Origin: Brachionus manjavacas
Taxonomy: Eukaryota; Rotifera; Eurotatoria; Ploima; Brachionidae
DNA length: 64,000 nt
Direction: 5' to 3'
Assembly (NCBI GenBank): GCA_019054805.1
Contig: JAHQIY010000015.1
Span: forward strand, 380,001 to 444,000
Position 1 is the stretch's first letter, and every line of letters starts with the position of its first letter. This document shows, piece by piece, positions 23,960-39,409 of the stretch. The notes under the pieces were generated by a model that worked only from the letters and a program-made list of their open reading frames with translations, was not told the DNA's origin and made no database searches. The translations under genes and the position numbers were made by a program.

Positions 23960-24700
23960 ATTATCAATCCACAAATCCAGTAAAAATCTTCACTAATTTA
24001 GTAAAAAAATAACACAATCAATAAACAGTTAACTAATTCAGTTTATAATATTTATTTCAGAAAAAGAACACAAAAAATAAAAAAATATCACAAAAAAGAT
24101 GAAAAAACACTAATTCAATTAAATCATAACTTTATTTTAATTTTATTCACTAATTAAGTAAAAAAAAATTACATAAAAAAAATAAAAAAAATACCTATTT
24201 TTTTTTTGTACAACCATTTGGACAATAAAAACCTCTTTTTTTTAACATTTTTGCGTTACACTTCTCACAACTTATTTTAATTCTTGAGCTTTTGATTTCA
24301 TTTGTTTTCTCCATTACAACATCATCTTCTTGACTCGAGTCCGTTTTTCGTGTTTGGAATACCATCATAATACCTTTCGTACCAGCCGTTGTTTTTATAG
24401 ACCCATTGACTTAAAAAATATTCTAAAAAAATCTCTATTTCCCTAACCTTTTTTGCTTTCCATTTTTGCTCGAATAATTTTACTTACTTGAATTTGAGTA
24501 TAAGGAATATCTTCAACTTCTATATTTATCAAATTAGTGCAGGTTTTATCTAATTAGTGAATTAATAAATTAATTAGTGACAGTTTCGCTCAATTAGATA
24601 TGTTTTATTGGTTTTGTGAATAAAAAACCAAATTAGTTTTTTATTAATGAAATAGTAATATTTTTACTGAATTTGTGATTTTTTTCTAAATTTGTGGTGA
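23960..24700 (-). mobile_element. Internally deleted MULE-like element with 57-aa zinc-ribbon ORF
   Basis: Subterminal inverted repeats (CACAAATYCAGTAAAAAT near 23969 and, inverted, 24650-24690) and repeated CACTAATTA motifs flank a small minus-strand frame at 24368-24195. This frame is intact: ATG to stop, 57 aa. It has an acidic/Ser N-terminus, then SCEKCNAKML and FYCPNGC, a Cys2-Cys2 ribbon (CxxC-x11-CxxxC), then a Lys tail. The same ribbon ends relics at 37.3, 39.6 and 52.8 kb, so I read it as the C-terminus of a MULE family transposase left after internal deletion. Confidence 0.55.
24195..24368 (-). CDS. 57-aa zinc-ribbon peptide (MULE C-terminal remnant)
   Basis: A short intact ORF starts with two Met codons and ends TAG. 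Cys residues at positions 34, 37, 49 and 53 could bind one zinc. The product is Lys-rich at the end. It is probably the last exon or C-terminus of a deleted transposase, not a host gene. I see no promoter evidence that it is expressed alone. Confidence 0.45.
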   Translation of the reverse strand: MMVFQTRKTDSSQEDDVVMEKTNEIKSSRIKISCEKCNAKMLKKRGFYCPNGCTKKK

Positions 24701-25209
24701 ACGTCTACTGACGTCCAAAAAATTCCATATTTAATTTTTGAAATTTCGATACATTAAATGATTAATGTAATTTACAAAATTAATGACCTAATATTATACT
24801 GGAATAAATATAATTGTGAACCAATTCTAATTAGTGTAATAATAAAGGCAATTATTACATATTATATATCAAAATAAAGGACTAACTTTGAGCTTTAAAA
24901 TGAAATGTAGAGTGAATGGCTGGTGATATGATGTTAAGATGATAGAGATACAATTCAAAGAACAATTAATTCAAACATTTAGTTTACTCTTAATTAATAG
25001 CCGAATATTAACATTTGCTAATTGAAAATTTCAAAAATTTAAGACAATTTTTTTTTAATTTGCTTGTTTCTTTCTACTTTTCAAATTCAAACAAAAATAT
25101 TTATGCTTCATAAAATTAAAAAACAAATTAACATGTATGACATGATGGAGCATTTATTTTTTCAACTCAAATAAAATTAAACTTAAATTTTTTGAAATTT
25201 TTTTTTAAA

Positions 25210-27576
25210 ATGACTGAATTAAGAAACAAAATATTCGAATATCACGCTAGTTTGATAAATGAAATCGACATTCAGTGTGAGAAGGCTATTTTGTTGTTAA
25301 AAAATGACCACATTGTAGATCAAATTAGTGCTTATCGTGATAAGTTGATTTCAAAAATTAAACAAGTTGAAAAAATCAAACTGGAAGATGAAAAAGAATT
25401 GAATAATTTTTACGATGGAACTTTCGCTTTTTTTAAAACAAAAACCCTAGAGCCTGAAAAAAGTTCAGACTTTTTATCATTCAGTAAAGATTTAAATCTA
25501 GAAAATTTTGAATTTTCCAAGCATATAGGACAATTGGTAATTATAAATTGTCTAAAACATGCATTAGTGAACAAACTAAAGTAAGTGAAAAAACAAATTT
25601 TTAAATCCAAAATTGATAAATTTAAAAATCAAAAATTAAACCCGACTATTTCTAATGGCATTTTTTCTAATGCCGACTTGATTATTTAGAAGAATATTCT
25701 AAAGAAAAAGTGACCACAAAAAGTCGTCATTTAAGCTGTGTGAAAATAAGATTTAAATTAAGGAATTATAAATTTACATTAAACAGCATATTTTATAAAG
25801 CTTGTTTTGCTAAAAAGATCTCAAAAATATTTTCAGATAAATTTAGTTGAAATTTCAATTGACTTATGAAAAAAACGCGACTAAAAATTATTTAAATTTA
25901 GAGGAGAAAACTATAAAACTAATGCTTATTGTTACTATTTTGAGGTGAATAAATTTAAATTAAAAATTTTTTAATTCAAAATTAAAATTTTAATTAATTA
26001 GGATTCAATAAGTTTTCAAGCGTATGCTCAGCTGATCAAAAGTAAAAGTGAACAAGTGATAATCGATTTAACCAAAAAAGAAAATAATAAGCTCAATAAA
26101 TTGGAGTTTTAAGGTGGGGATGCCTTATCGTATGTAGATGAAGACAGTATTAAAGAAAAGCTACCTTTTGATGTAGATAGTGTTAAAGAGCTAAAAATAA
26201 AGCGTTTTGGTGACAGAGAGTTCCCCAAAGAATTATGCAGTCAATTAAAAAATATAACCAAACTTTGTTTAAATCTTGATAAGTTAAATTGTTTCGAAGA
26301 AAATACATTTGCTGGTTTGCAAAGAATTGAAACATTAGAATTATCTAAAATGTCAATTAAAATAGAAAAAAATGCATTTAAGCCATTATTTAATTTAAAA
26401 ATGCTCATTTTAAAAGATACCAATTTAAATAAGTTTCACAAAGAAAATGGACTCGAAAGCCTCAAAAAGTTGAAAATAATCAATTGCTCTTTTGACGATT
26501 TTCAATTTGATTATTTCGAATCATTCAAGGCTCTCGAGTACTTGCAATTGATTGACTGTCAATTTGACAAGAATGGTCACAAGCCTTTAATTTTAATGGA
26601 AAATTTGAATATTTTGGAAACAGATTCACATAACGCGCTAAAAATCAAAAGCAATCTTGAAATTTTGAGCCTTGATTATCAAAGAATTTCACCTGAAATG
26701 TCATTTAATGCGCTCAAATTTCTCAACATAAGAAGAGGATGCTTACTAAATGAAATCAAATTTTTGAATCTTTTGATAAATCTAGAATTTTTAGACCTAA
26801 AATTGCCAAAAAAATTTTCAAGAGATTTTGACCAAGTCAATTTGCCAATGCTAAAATATTTAGCTTTGACTTGCTCCAATACACCTAACTTTAATCAATC
26901 AATGAAGAATTTACAAGGTTTGGAATTGATAGAACCAATGTTTATACCTCGTGATGAGTTTGTTAATTTGACAAGTCTTGATTATTTGGTTATAACTAAC
27001 CCACAAGCATCGGTGCTCAAAAAGTTTTGTAACACAACGTTTGATGCGATTAAAAAATTGAAATTTTTGAGAATAGACAAATCTGATTCGGAATTTTTCT
27101 ATATAAAAGATGAAACTAATAAAATAAATGAAGCAATGTTAAAGCTTTTCGACTCTCCTGATAAACTAAATTACTTTACAGAGGACCAAAGGCTATTTGA
27201 GGTGAAAAAAATTTTTTTAAATTAAATTCAATTAAATTTTGAATTTTAGCCAATTTTATTATTAAAAAAAATATATGTATATTTTGACTGTCTATTTTAG
27301 ATAAGTGCTAAATTTGGCGAAGAGTCAATAACTGAAAAAGTATATTTTGAGAAGCATTTGCAAGTATCCGATTGTGTTCGTGAATTTGTTCTGAACCAGG
27401 AAACAAATTATTTTAGAAATTATTTAAGAAGCACAAGTAGACGTGAGTCAAACTTTTATTTTGATGAAGAAACAGATAGTGAAAAAGAAAGTGATTACAG
27501 TAATTATAGGGATTATTTTTATGATAGTTTTGATGACTACGATAGTTTTGATGACCCTTATGATATTTATGACTGA
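25210..27576 (+). pseudogene. Leucine-rich-repeat protein gene with premature stop
   Basis: Three exons join in phase: 25210-25580, 26013-27201 and 27301-27576. Donors are GTAAGT and GTGAAA; acceptors are CAATAAG and CTATTTTAG. Together they make 611 codons. Exon 1 encodes a helical N-terminal region. Exon 2 has irregular leucine-rich repeats (LENLNILE-, LEFLDLKLP-, LKYLALTC-like units). Exon 3 ends in an acidic Tyr/Asp/Ser-rich tail with repeated YDSFDD. In exon 2 a TAA at 26110-26112 (codon 157) interrupts an otherwise open frame, so it is a recent pseudogene, a null allele, or a sequence error. No transmembrane segment or signal peptide is evident. I do not know its function; rotifers carry many such LRR genes, by inference. 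Confidence 0.65.
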
Positions 27577-29524
27577 TTGGAATGAATTGTGTGAATAATC
27601 TTTGCATGGATTTTTGTTATCAAAATTTCAAATATGTTTTTTTTCCGAATTTACTAAAACTCATTTTTTTTCAAGTTCTAATTAAAGTTTTTGTTATTCC
27701 AATAAAAAATTCAAGTGAAATATTTTTAAGTTTTTAATAATTAAAAAAAAAATTCTAAATTTTTTTAATTTAGAGCTGAAAGTTTATTTATTTAAAAGCT
27801 CATGACTTTTAAATTCATACGTATTTGATGTCGTAGTGTTTTTAGTCTTTCAAAAAACAATTTGTTAATATCAATTAAATTTAATAAATAGACAAGACTA
27901 AACAACACTGCCTACTCTCTAATTTAATTAATGATAATAATTTTCAGATTGATATTGTTAAGGCAATTTAAAATTTAAATTTAATTTTAAGGATATTTAA
28001 GTTTAATGATCATTCTTTACACTTATTTCGAATGTTGTGCACTTTTACAGCTTCAAAATAAAAATATCCTGTTTTTTTACTTTAATTCAGTATTAACATT
28101 TACTTTTTGAATTTAAAAGCGAACTGTAATCGCAGCTCACTTTTAAATATTAAATAATACTTTTAAATAAACAATTAGCTTTTGATTTTTAGCGCGTTAT
28201 TCACTTCTACTTATATTTTTTTTTAGATTCAAAAAAATATATAAGATTGTATTTTGACTCTAAAATCAAAATGTTTATTTTATTAAGTATTTCAATTTTT
28301 TAAGAAAAACAGCTGATTCAACGAAAAAAAAACTGTTAATGTTTTCAGAGAAGGTTTCAACTTTTTGAACAATATAATTGAATTATGGTCATATGGGAAA
28401 GATATTAAACTATTTTTAAATACTTTCAAAAAGGGAAAAAAAAATTTAAATTAACATTTTAAATTTTTTAACATTATTTTCGATAAAATTTTGCAATCAA
28501 GTGAAAAGATTAAGTTTCGATAAAAAATTTAAAAAATAAAAGCTTGTTTTTATAAAAACTTTGTTCACTTAATGAACAGATGGAACAGTTGTCTTTTAAA
28601 TCAAAAAAATTTGTTTTATAAATATAAATGTGTCAATTAAGATTCAAGAATTCAATTTTTCTAGTTTTAAATTAAATAAAAAAAAAGTTATTTTATTTAT
28701 TTTTAAAATGTGGATGCTTTACCGCTTATTCACCGAAAAACCCATTTTTAAGTAGATGTATCATTAAAGCCTTGATGACAATTTACTTTTGAAGAAAAAA
28801 AATTAAAAAACAAAATTTTATAGTGAGTTAGGATGTCGATTAATTTTTCTTTTAACAAAACTGTCCTGGTTCGATCCCTGATTCAAAGCTAAATTATTAT
28901 TATTATTTTATTCAATAAGATTCAAAGCTAAAATTGTTCATTTTGATTTATCGAATTTGGAAGATAATTGTCATCAGATCAATCATCTAAATTGTATAAA
29001 TTGTATTAGTTTTTAATGAGAAACGATTGGAAAACTATTTTTCAATCTGACAAATTCAAAGATAGTTTTTTTTGCAATTTGAATGAAATTTTGTCTTTCG
29101 CTTGGATTTTTGAAAATGGCAAATTTCTTTCTATTTGGAGTCGTAAAGCTTGCCAAATTTAAATATTTGTTCTAAAGTATGTTAAGCAATTTTTGGCTTA
29201 AATTTAGACTTATAATCAAAGCCTAAATAAATTTTATTTTCTTAAATTACAAATTTTATCAAATTATTTTGTTTGAAATATGGTTTGAAAATGTTAAATA
29301 TAATTTTTTAAACTGCTTTAGACAATAACAAACATCAATTAAAAATTTCCACTTAAAAAATATTAAAAAACCCATATGCAATGGAGGTTTCAATAAGTAA
29401 TAAAACAATTAAAACTTTAAATAGTTTAAAAAATTCTTCTTTTTTTAAAAACTTTTTTAATTCCGAATAGAATGCTTACAGAAAAAAAAAAGGAATTAAG
29501 AGTGAAAATTGAAAAAATTTAAAA
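27577..29524. other. Gene-free AT-rich interval with tRNA-like box
   Basis: No convincing gene. At 28,830-28,885 there is a GTGAGTTAGGATG stretch followed by GGTTCGATCC, resembling the A and B boxes of a tRNA-derived SINE. It lacks a foldable anticodon arm, and GATTCAAAGCTAAA is repeated directly at about 28,879 and 28,919. From about 29,525 the sequence becomes homologous to the 3' flank of the second malic enzyme gene. Confidence 0.35.
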
Positions 29525-29991
29525 AATTTAAAAAATTGTTTTATTTTTATTATTTTTGTTATGAAACCTATATATTTGTGGTGGATTTTATTAAATTTGT
29601 TGATACTAAAAGAAATAGTTTAAAGATTAAGATTTAGAATAAGTTGAAAGATTTTAATTTAATTTGAATTGATTGTCTTTATTTAAAAAAATTAAAAAAA
29701 TCAAATGATCTATATAAAATACTTAAAGTAAATGCCTTGAAGTAAAATCATTAATTAAAAATATCAAATATTATTTTTTTCTATATGAATTAAAGAAACC
29801 ATAACAAATATTTTTTGTGAATAATTAATGTTGTATTTTAGGATCTTTGAAATAATTTTTGCCAATTGATTTTTTAAAAAGAAAATTTTTTATTTATTTA
29901 TTTGGAAATTCATTACGACTTAACACTTTTTCTCAATTCTAAAAAATTTAATATATGGCGAATTTTTTGAAAAAAAAATAATGAAAAGAAA

Positions 29992-31250
29992 GGCTAATTA
30001 TATTTTTTTCACTAAAATTTCTGAATCAAGCACCAATTTTACTTTAATAAAAAAAAGAACTCATAATTTTCCCAACAAATATTATTGCATCTAATTTTTC
30101 GAAATAATTATGTAAATTCTGAATGCTTTTATAAGTTCTGAAAAAAATTTGAATTAAAAAAAACTAAAATGATTGATATTGAAATTGAAAATTTGATGGT
30201 TTTTGATGTTCCTGTGGCACAAAAAGTGGTCGAAAAGGACTTTTCAGAGGACGGTGATGACTGTTCTGTAGACGGAGAAGCTAACAATGAAGAGCAGAGC
30301 AAAAAAAGGAGAAGAATAACTGTAGTGTGGAGTTTTGTCAAACAATTTGACAATGAGACGTTTGTGGAGTCCGAAATAAGATCTAAATGTCCTGAGTTTT
30401 TACTTGCCGATGGTGCTCATTCAATAACAAATGGGTTCGAAAAAGTTTTCGGCGAAAATTACAAGAGAATTATGTGTTGGGCTCATGCTGAAAGAGCTAT
30501 GGAAAGACATCTAAAAATCGATAAAGACACAAAACAAAAAGTTTTAAAAGATATTTTCTCTTTGCAGTTAAGCTTTTCAGATTTGAAATTTAAGTTAGGC
30601 TATAAACTCTTAAAAGAGAAGTGGCTAATTAATGAACCAGTCAAAGGAATCGAAGAATATTTCGATTATTTTGAAAAGGAATGGATTAATTCCTCTAACT
30701 TTGGCTGGTTTGAAGGTTTAGCCCCTTCTTACCCAAGTACTAATAATGCTTTAGAAGCAACCAATAAATCAATAAAAGATGTTCATACTTTTAGAGAAAG
30801 AGTCCCATTCTCTCAATTTATTGAACGTTTAAAGATTATATTAAATCGATTTTCCACTGATAGGTTAAGTTTGAAAAAATTTAAAGAGGAGCCAGATATT
30901 TCTGAATTTTGGAAAAAAGCTATTGAATATTTAAGCATATTATTGTAATTGCTTTACACAAAAAATCAATAACAATACCAGAAAAATACTACGATACGGT
31001 TATTGGTTCAAAGCCTAAGCCAGGAAGAAAAAAAAAGGCTCAAGATTGGCATATTATTCAAAATAATTAATTAATTTTTTTATTTTTTATTTTCACTTTT
31101 TGGTGCTAATTAGATTGTTTTTGAATTTTTATAATAAATCTTAATTTTTATATGTGAAAAGAAATTTTTTTGATACCCAAGAAAAATAATAAACACTAAG
31201 TAATATTGGTGCTTTATTCAGAAATTTTATCAATATAAAATTAACATGCC
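29992..31250 (+). mobile_element. MULE (Mutator-like element), 1,259 bp, with 9-bp target duplication
   Basis: The element is flanked by the 9-bp direct repeat GAAAAGAAA (29983-29991 and 31251-31259). Its ends are inverted repeats of about 50 bp beginning GGC and sharing TAAAATTTCTGAAT and AAGCACCAAT. The homologous flank of the second malic enzyme gene at 40,746 has a single GAAAAGAAA and no insert, that is, the empty site. A 9-bp duplication and the encoded protein both fit the MULE superfamily. Confidence 0.92.
30169..30948 (+). CDS. Truncated MULE transposase (259 aa)
   Basis: It encodes the second half of a MULE DDE transposase. Motifs: LLADGAHSITNGF with Asp81, the CWAH motif at 103-106, and NNALEATN with Glu196. 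The part carrying the first catalytic Asp and the FLYWCH zinc module is missing. It is replaced by about 50 unrelated acidic residues ending in a KKRRR basic cluster. After the stop at 30946, another frame continues with a recognisable tail (PEKYYD, KPKPGRKKK, up to about 31,070), so the C-terminus is frameshifted. It is probably unable to transpose alone. Confidence 0.8.
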   Translation: MIDIEIENLMVFDVPVAQKVVEKDFSEDGDDCSVDGEANNEEQSKKRRRITVVWSFVKQFDNETFVESEIRSKCPEFLLADGAHSITNGFEKVFGENYKRIMCWAHAERAMERHLKIDKDTKQKVLKDIFSLQLSFSDLKFKLGYKLLKEKWLINEPVKGIEEYFDYFEKEWINSSNFGWFEGLAPSYPSTNNALEATNKSIKDVHTFRERVPFSQFIERLKIILNRFSTDRLSLKKFKEEPDISEFWKKAIEYLSILL

Positions 31251-31329
31251 GAAAAGAAAAATCAAAATTATATTTTTAAAAAAAAAATATTAAATTTATT
31301 ATTTCATTTAATTGAAAAATCTCATTAAA

Positions 31330-34627
<3,298 letters not shown>

Positions 34628-36574
34628 TTTTTTAATTTTAAATAGAAATTAAAAATTATGTTTTTATTTTAAAAATATATTTGTGAATAATTTAAGAATA
34701 AAACTTGGTATAAGGGATTAAATTAATGACATTTTTTAAATTTTCTATTCTATATTTGAATGAGAAACAAATTTTAGTATATTTTAGTATTTTTGCCTTT
34801 TGGTCTATCCCTTAGATTAGTATCAAAATTCATTTTATACTAAAAAAAACCTTAGATATTTGAATTATTTCTAATTAAAAAACTAAGCTGTAAAGCCGTC
34901 CTCCAAGATTATTTCGTTGTAAAAAAATAAATTGCGCAAGAAATTAAACATTTATCCATCTGTGAATTAAAAACGCTTAAAAAATACCTTTCGTCAGTAC
35001 CATAGTAGAAAATTATAGACTCTTTAATGTTAATAATGTATAACAAAAAGGTTTCTTCGTCTCATGTGAATCTTATACTCATTTTTCTCAAATTATAAAA
35101 TAAAATACAATTTATTATTAAATAAAATACAAATAAATTTTAGAAAAAAAAGAATATTTATGGCTAAGTAGTATTTAATCTGAATCACAAATTCTAGGAA
35201 AGTGATATTGTGAAGCTTTTGAATGTGTTGGAAGATATCTTTCAGCATTCACGTTGTCAGTCATCTTGTGCAGGTTTTATATTACCTTCTTTAGCTCCTT
35301 GGTGACGGCATATTGCTTGGCGTCTTCATTTATGCTGTTGTTAAAAATTCAAAAGAAACAGTTTGGTTTGGTAATTTTATCAGGAAATTAAGTTCTTTGA
35401 TAACAGTTCAAGTTTCGGATGAAACATATTTTTCTTAAAAAATTTGGCAAGTTTTGTAGACTATTACCAGGAACGGATTAAAAAAACTATCTAAAAATTA
35501 GTTTCAACTTGTACCTATCCGCGTCCTTTTTTGATGATAAAATCAATTTTATATTATCCTTAAACAGAATTCTTAAAATTATTTTTTTCAATAATAAATC
35601 TCATTCATAAATTAGCTCAAAAAGACATTATATTCTAATTCTAAAAATTAAACAGAATATTTTTTAAAAAAAGCAAACCATTTTTTTATTTAAAATGGGT
35701 AACAAAATTGGTGTAATCAGAAATTATCAAAAAAAATCATTTTTAATTAAATCTAAAAAATTTTATTCTATGAAACAGATTTAAAAAAAAATATTTTGTT
35801 GAGCAATTTTAGCTTAAAAATTATTTTTTCAAAACTAATCTAATCAATATTAGTCATTGTCATAATTGTTCTGTACAGTAAGATGCTCCACATGGAAGTA
35901 TCTAAAGAAAGCGTTTTCATTCAGAAAAATAAATTCAAAAAATTTAATTTAAATTTTTCAATGTTTTACCTTTTGGACAGGTTTATTTTTAGATTTCATT
36001 CACTCATCTGGGATTGTCTTTTCAAGGAAAAACAAAAAGCAAAAATTATAAGTAAAATTGGTAAGAAACTAATTGACTTGGTCATCTTTGACCAGATCAC
36101 GATCAGAATCGTTTAGTTTTTACAGACGCTGCAAAATGACCCAAAATGTCAGTACTGAAAAGTCCTGCAACGCCCTTTTTTGATAAATCCAATTATAGCT
36201 CTATAATTACCACGCATTGCATAGCTAACATTAAAATTTCTTTAAAAAGAGAAAAAATTTTAATGGTATAAATTAGGTTTAAATTTAAAATAACCCTGAA
36301 TTCAATGCAAAATACAGAAGTCAGTAATGAAAAAAATTATCTTAGTTTTTAATTTAATAATTGAAATTAAGTTAAGCCATGATACTTTATTTAATACGTA
36401 ATTAAAATAAAAATTAATTTAAGTTGGTTGAGAAAAATAATATTTAGGTCTAATAATTTTAAGTCAATAAACAAATTTTTTTCTCTAAAAAACTTGCTAC
36501 GGTATATCATCGATTCTCATGATTTTATAATTATTTGAATTTATTTCGATTTGTACCTTTTTACAGATTTTTTC
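34628..36574. other. Gene-free interval upstream of malic enzyme copy 1
   Basis: AT-rich and without a supported gene. A minus-strand frame near 35,285-35,345 (AKQYAVTKELKK, then a GT) and a 29-codon frame starting near 35,256 are short and unrecognised. I do not call them. Confidence 0.4.
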
Positions 36575-37144
36575 TGGACCATAGTAAACTGTTACCACAA
36601 AAATAGTAAATTATACCACTAATTAAATAAAACAACCACAAATTAAATTTTCAATCACAGATTCAGTTTTTTTACACTAATTAAGTTATTTTACCAATAA
36701 TTTTTATTTTAAACCATATTTTGATTACAATAATCATAAATTTAATAAAAAAATATCAAAAGAAGAATAAAAAAAACAAAAATAAAAAAAAACTATTGCT
36801 TTAGTTATTCAACTAAAAAAATAATTTTTTTTTTTTAAATTGCATGTAACAAATTTAACATTTCTTAAAATTTTCGAATCTATTATCATTATAATTGACT
36901 ACAGCTGAACTGATAGTTAGAATATCTAGATCCCATTAACTTTTTTTGATTCTTCCTTTCTTGATTTCTTTGACCATTTCATTCAAGTCTTCAAATTACT
37001 AGTGTAGATCGTAAGTGATCGCTTTACCTCGCATTCTAATTTTATACTGAGATTTTAGTTCATCGGGCAAAGCTTGATCAACATCGTCTAATTTTTGGTC
37101 AGTTGGGCACTCTAAAATGCTTTCTTTTGATAAAGTTTGAATCA
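36575..37144 (-). pseudogene. MULE relic, N-terminal piece
   Basis: On the minus strand a frame starting at 37144 reads SKESILECPTDQKLDDV, followed by MRGKAITYDLH, two stops, and FEDLNEMVKEIKKGRIKK. It matches the start of the relic at 39.7-40.1 kb (SHESVLMNPTDETLDDV). The low-coordinate end (36,575-36,720) has the family's ACCACAAA/CCACTAATTAA subterminal repeats. The zinc module and DDE domain are missing. Confidence 0.5.
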
Positions 37145-37270
37145 TTTAATTAAAAAAACATATATTTAAATATATATCAATATGTATATATATATATAAA
37201 AAAATATTATTTTTTAATTTGAATAAATTTATTTTTATTCTTTTTTTGATATTTTTTGTTTCATAAATTC

Positions 37271-37336
37271 AAAATCTCACAAATGCGTGGAAACCGTTAT
37301 TTTTATTGTCCAAACAAGTGCAAAAATAATTTTTTT
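37271..37336 (+). pseudogene. MULE C-terminal zinc-ribbon fragment
   Basis: The frame reads MRGNRYFYCPNKCKNN and a stop, the second half of the CxxC/CxxxC ribbon of this element family. It points away from the minus-strand N-terminal piece at 36.9-37.1 kb, so the two are parts of rearranged or nested copies. Confidence 0.4.
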
Positions 37337-37345
37337 TTCTTTTTT

Positions 37346-38050
37346 AATTAGTTTATTTTTCAGTTAATAGCTATTTTTTAATAAAATATCTGATAATTTA
37401 CTAAAATAGATACTTTTTTATTAGAATAGAGTGTTTTTAATAAAATAGAAAAAAATTTAGCTTTTTTTTTAATAATTTTGAGGCAATTTTTTATTTATTA
37501 GAGGTATATTTTAATATTTTAGAAGTATGCAAAGAACTTATGCCCTTAAAATCAAAATTCTATTCGTTATCAACTTAACCTGAAGCCAAAAACTTCAAAT
37601 TAATACATTAAGGAGAGAAAATATGATGATAAATTTAATTTGTAATATTTAAGATATTCATAATTCAAAGAGAAAATAGCGACTTTACGTCTTACATAAA
37701 AAAATTTATAAATCAGTAAACGATTCAGAATAGATTGAATCGAAAAGCCAAGAAAGCCCTTCTCAAATGGGCAGTTAGAGATAACAAATTTAAAGGATAA
37801 AGAAATCAAAACAATAACACTTCAATACCAGCAAAAAATTATTGTGAGTTAAGTTTTAAATCTAATCAAATTGCTAAGCAAAAAGATAATGAACATGCGA
37901 AATTGGAACCAATTTTTTCCCCCATAAAAAATATGGGATCTTGATAAACGGAAAATTTTAGGGGTCAGCGTTTTAGAAATCCCCAATAATTGCGACTTTA
38001 ATTGATGGTTTCACATTTTTGATAATATTAACGGACTTGGTCAAAGCGAA
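37346..38050. other. AT-rich interval, nothing recognised
   Basis: No convincing frame. A 69-codon minus frame at 37,600-37,809 has no features and biased A/T codons, so it is probably chance. Confidence 0.4.
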
Positions 38051-38054
38051 AGTT

Positions 38055-38400
38055 TTTTTACTGGACAAAGGCAAACGTGGTAATGAACGAAGAGGTGTCA
38101 GAATCGTTGGAAGTAATTAATGGTGTGCCAGAAGGCTTGTTGCTCGGTGCCTTATTGTTTGTAACTTATAAGCCACACGAGAGCACTGAAAAGGACCGTG
38201 ATCTGGGCATCATCCTTTGTTCAAGCTTAAAATGAGGCCAAAAAGCAGATTAAGCTGCAAACTCAGCCTCCATTGCCATTTGGCAATTGAGCAAGGCTTT
38301 CAAATTGTCATTAAAATCATTTAGATTTCTTTATGATGCATTTGTTAGACCGCATTTAGAATATGCAATCCGTATCATACCAAAATAAAAATAAATTTAC
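38055..38400 (+). pseudogene. LINE reverse transcriptase C-terminal fragment
   Basis: Broken frames carry VINGVPEGLLLGALLF, then a jump over the YADD box to STEKDRDLGIIL, a KADAA-like stretch and FRFLYDAFVRPHLEYA. This order matches the RT C-terminal half of Jockey/CR1-type LINEs. Several stops and one large deletion make it inactive. Confidence 0.75.
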
Positions 38401-38510
38401 TTGAAAAAGTACAAAACCTGTCATGATAAATAATGAGCCATAATATTTTGCAACCACAAAACTAGTAAAATTTACCACAAATTTATATAAAATCACCACT
38501 AATTAATTAA

Positions 38511-39237
38511 GAGATCTATTTCTTTCTGCTAGTAAATTTTTTTCTTCTGCTTGCAAATTTTTTAATAACTGCTAGTAAAAAAAATTAATTAATGATAGCT
38601 AAATTTTTTTTATGCTTCTAAAAAATTAATACCTGCTAGCTAATTTTGACAATAAATAAAAGAGAAAAACCAGTTAATATTAATCGACAATTTAGCAAAA
38701 GCAACAAGCTACTCCTTTGGAAAATTCGTTTTAAGAGTATAACAATTTATCCAATGTTAAAAATAGTGAAAACTTATCAAATCCTTTACAATTAGATGAA
38801 CCGAATGATTTAGATATTGATCAAAATTATCAAGCTGATGCACAAAAATCTTCAAATGGTCCTAAACTCCGTGGCAGACCTCTTGGTTCTACAACTAAAA
38901 GAAGAAATACAGAAAATAATTCTTTCAGATAATCAAAAAGACAGTGAAAAAATTAAATTTGATATTTACTTTTTTCACTGTCATAAGAAATTTTAATTTT
39001 TTTTGTCGGTACTAAGCTTAATTTCTTTTTTCTTTTTTTCAAACTTAATATGAAAAAAATTTTATCAAAATATTTTGGTTATTTTTTTATACTTTTATTT
39101 TTTCTATCATAAGCATAATTTTACAAGCAGGTGAAAAAAAATTGCCAGCAGAATAAAATAATTACTATCATTATATTAGCTAGCATAAAATTTTGCTAGC
39201 AGAAATAGAAAATTTACTAGCAGAAGAAATAATCTCC
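38511..39237 (+). mobile_element. Inverted-repeat element with CTGCTAGTAAATTT termini and AT-hook ORF remnant
   Basis: The left end GAGATCTATTTCTTTCTGCTAG and the reverse complement of the right end differ by small indels. Both arms contain further CTGCTAG/CTAGCAG motifs over about 120-150 bp. The interior (38,740-38,935) holds an acidic/Asn-rich frame ending in LRGRPLGSTTKRR, an AT-hook-like DNA-binding motif, then a stop. This suggests a deleted DNA transposon that kept the N-terminal part of its protein. The superfamily is unknown to me. Confidence 0.55.
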
Positions 39238-39409
39238 ATTTATTAAAACCGAAACTAATTTATTTTATTTGTAATTTATTTAGTATATCATAACTAATAC
39301 AACGAATTAAGTTTTTTTCATTCAAAATTTACAAGTACACTTGCTAAATTTACAACTGTCCAGGTTGATGACAATAATGCAGATATCGCATATTTCATGC
39401 ATCATTTTG

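Noticed and set aside
28830-28885. Functional tRNA gene
   Set aside because: A B box (GGTTCGATCC) is present, but no acceptor stem or anticodon arm can be folded. At most it is a SINE relic.
35250-35345. Alternative first exon for malic enzyme copy 1
   Set aside because: The frame ending AKQYAVTKELKK before a GT is short and unlike malic enzymes. The 33-nt exon at 34595-34627 matches the exon of copy 2 in length, phase and start.
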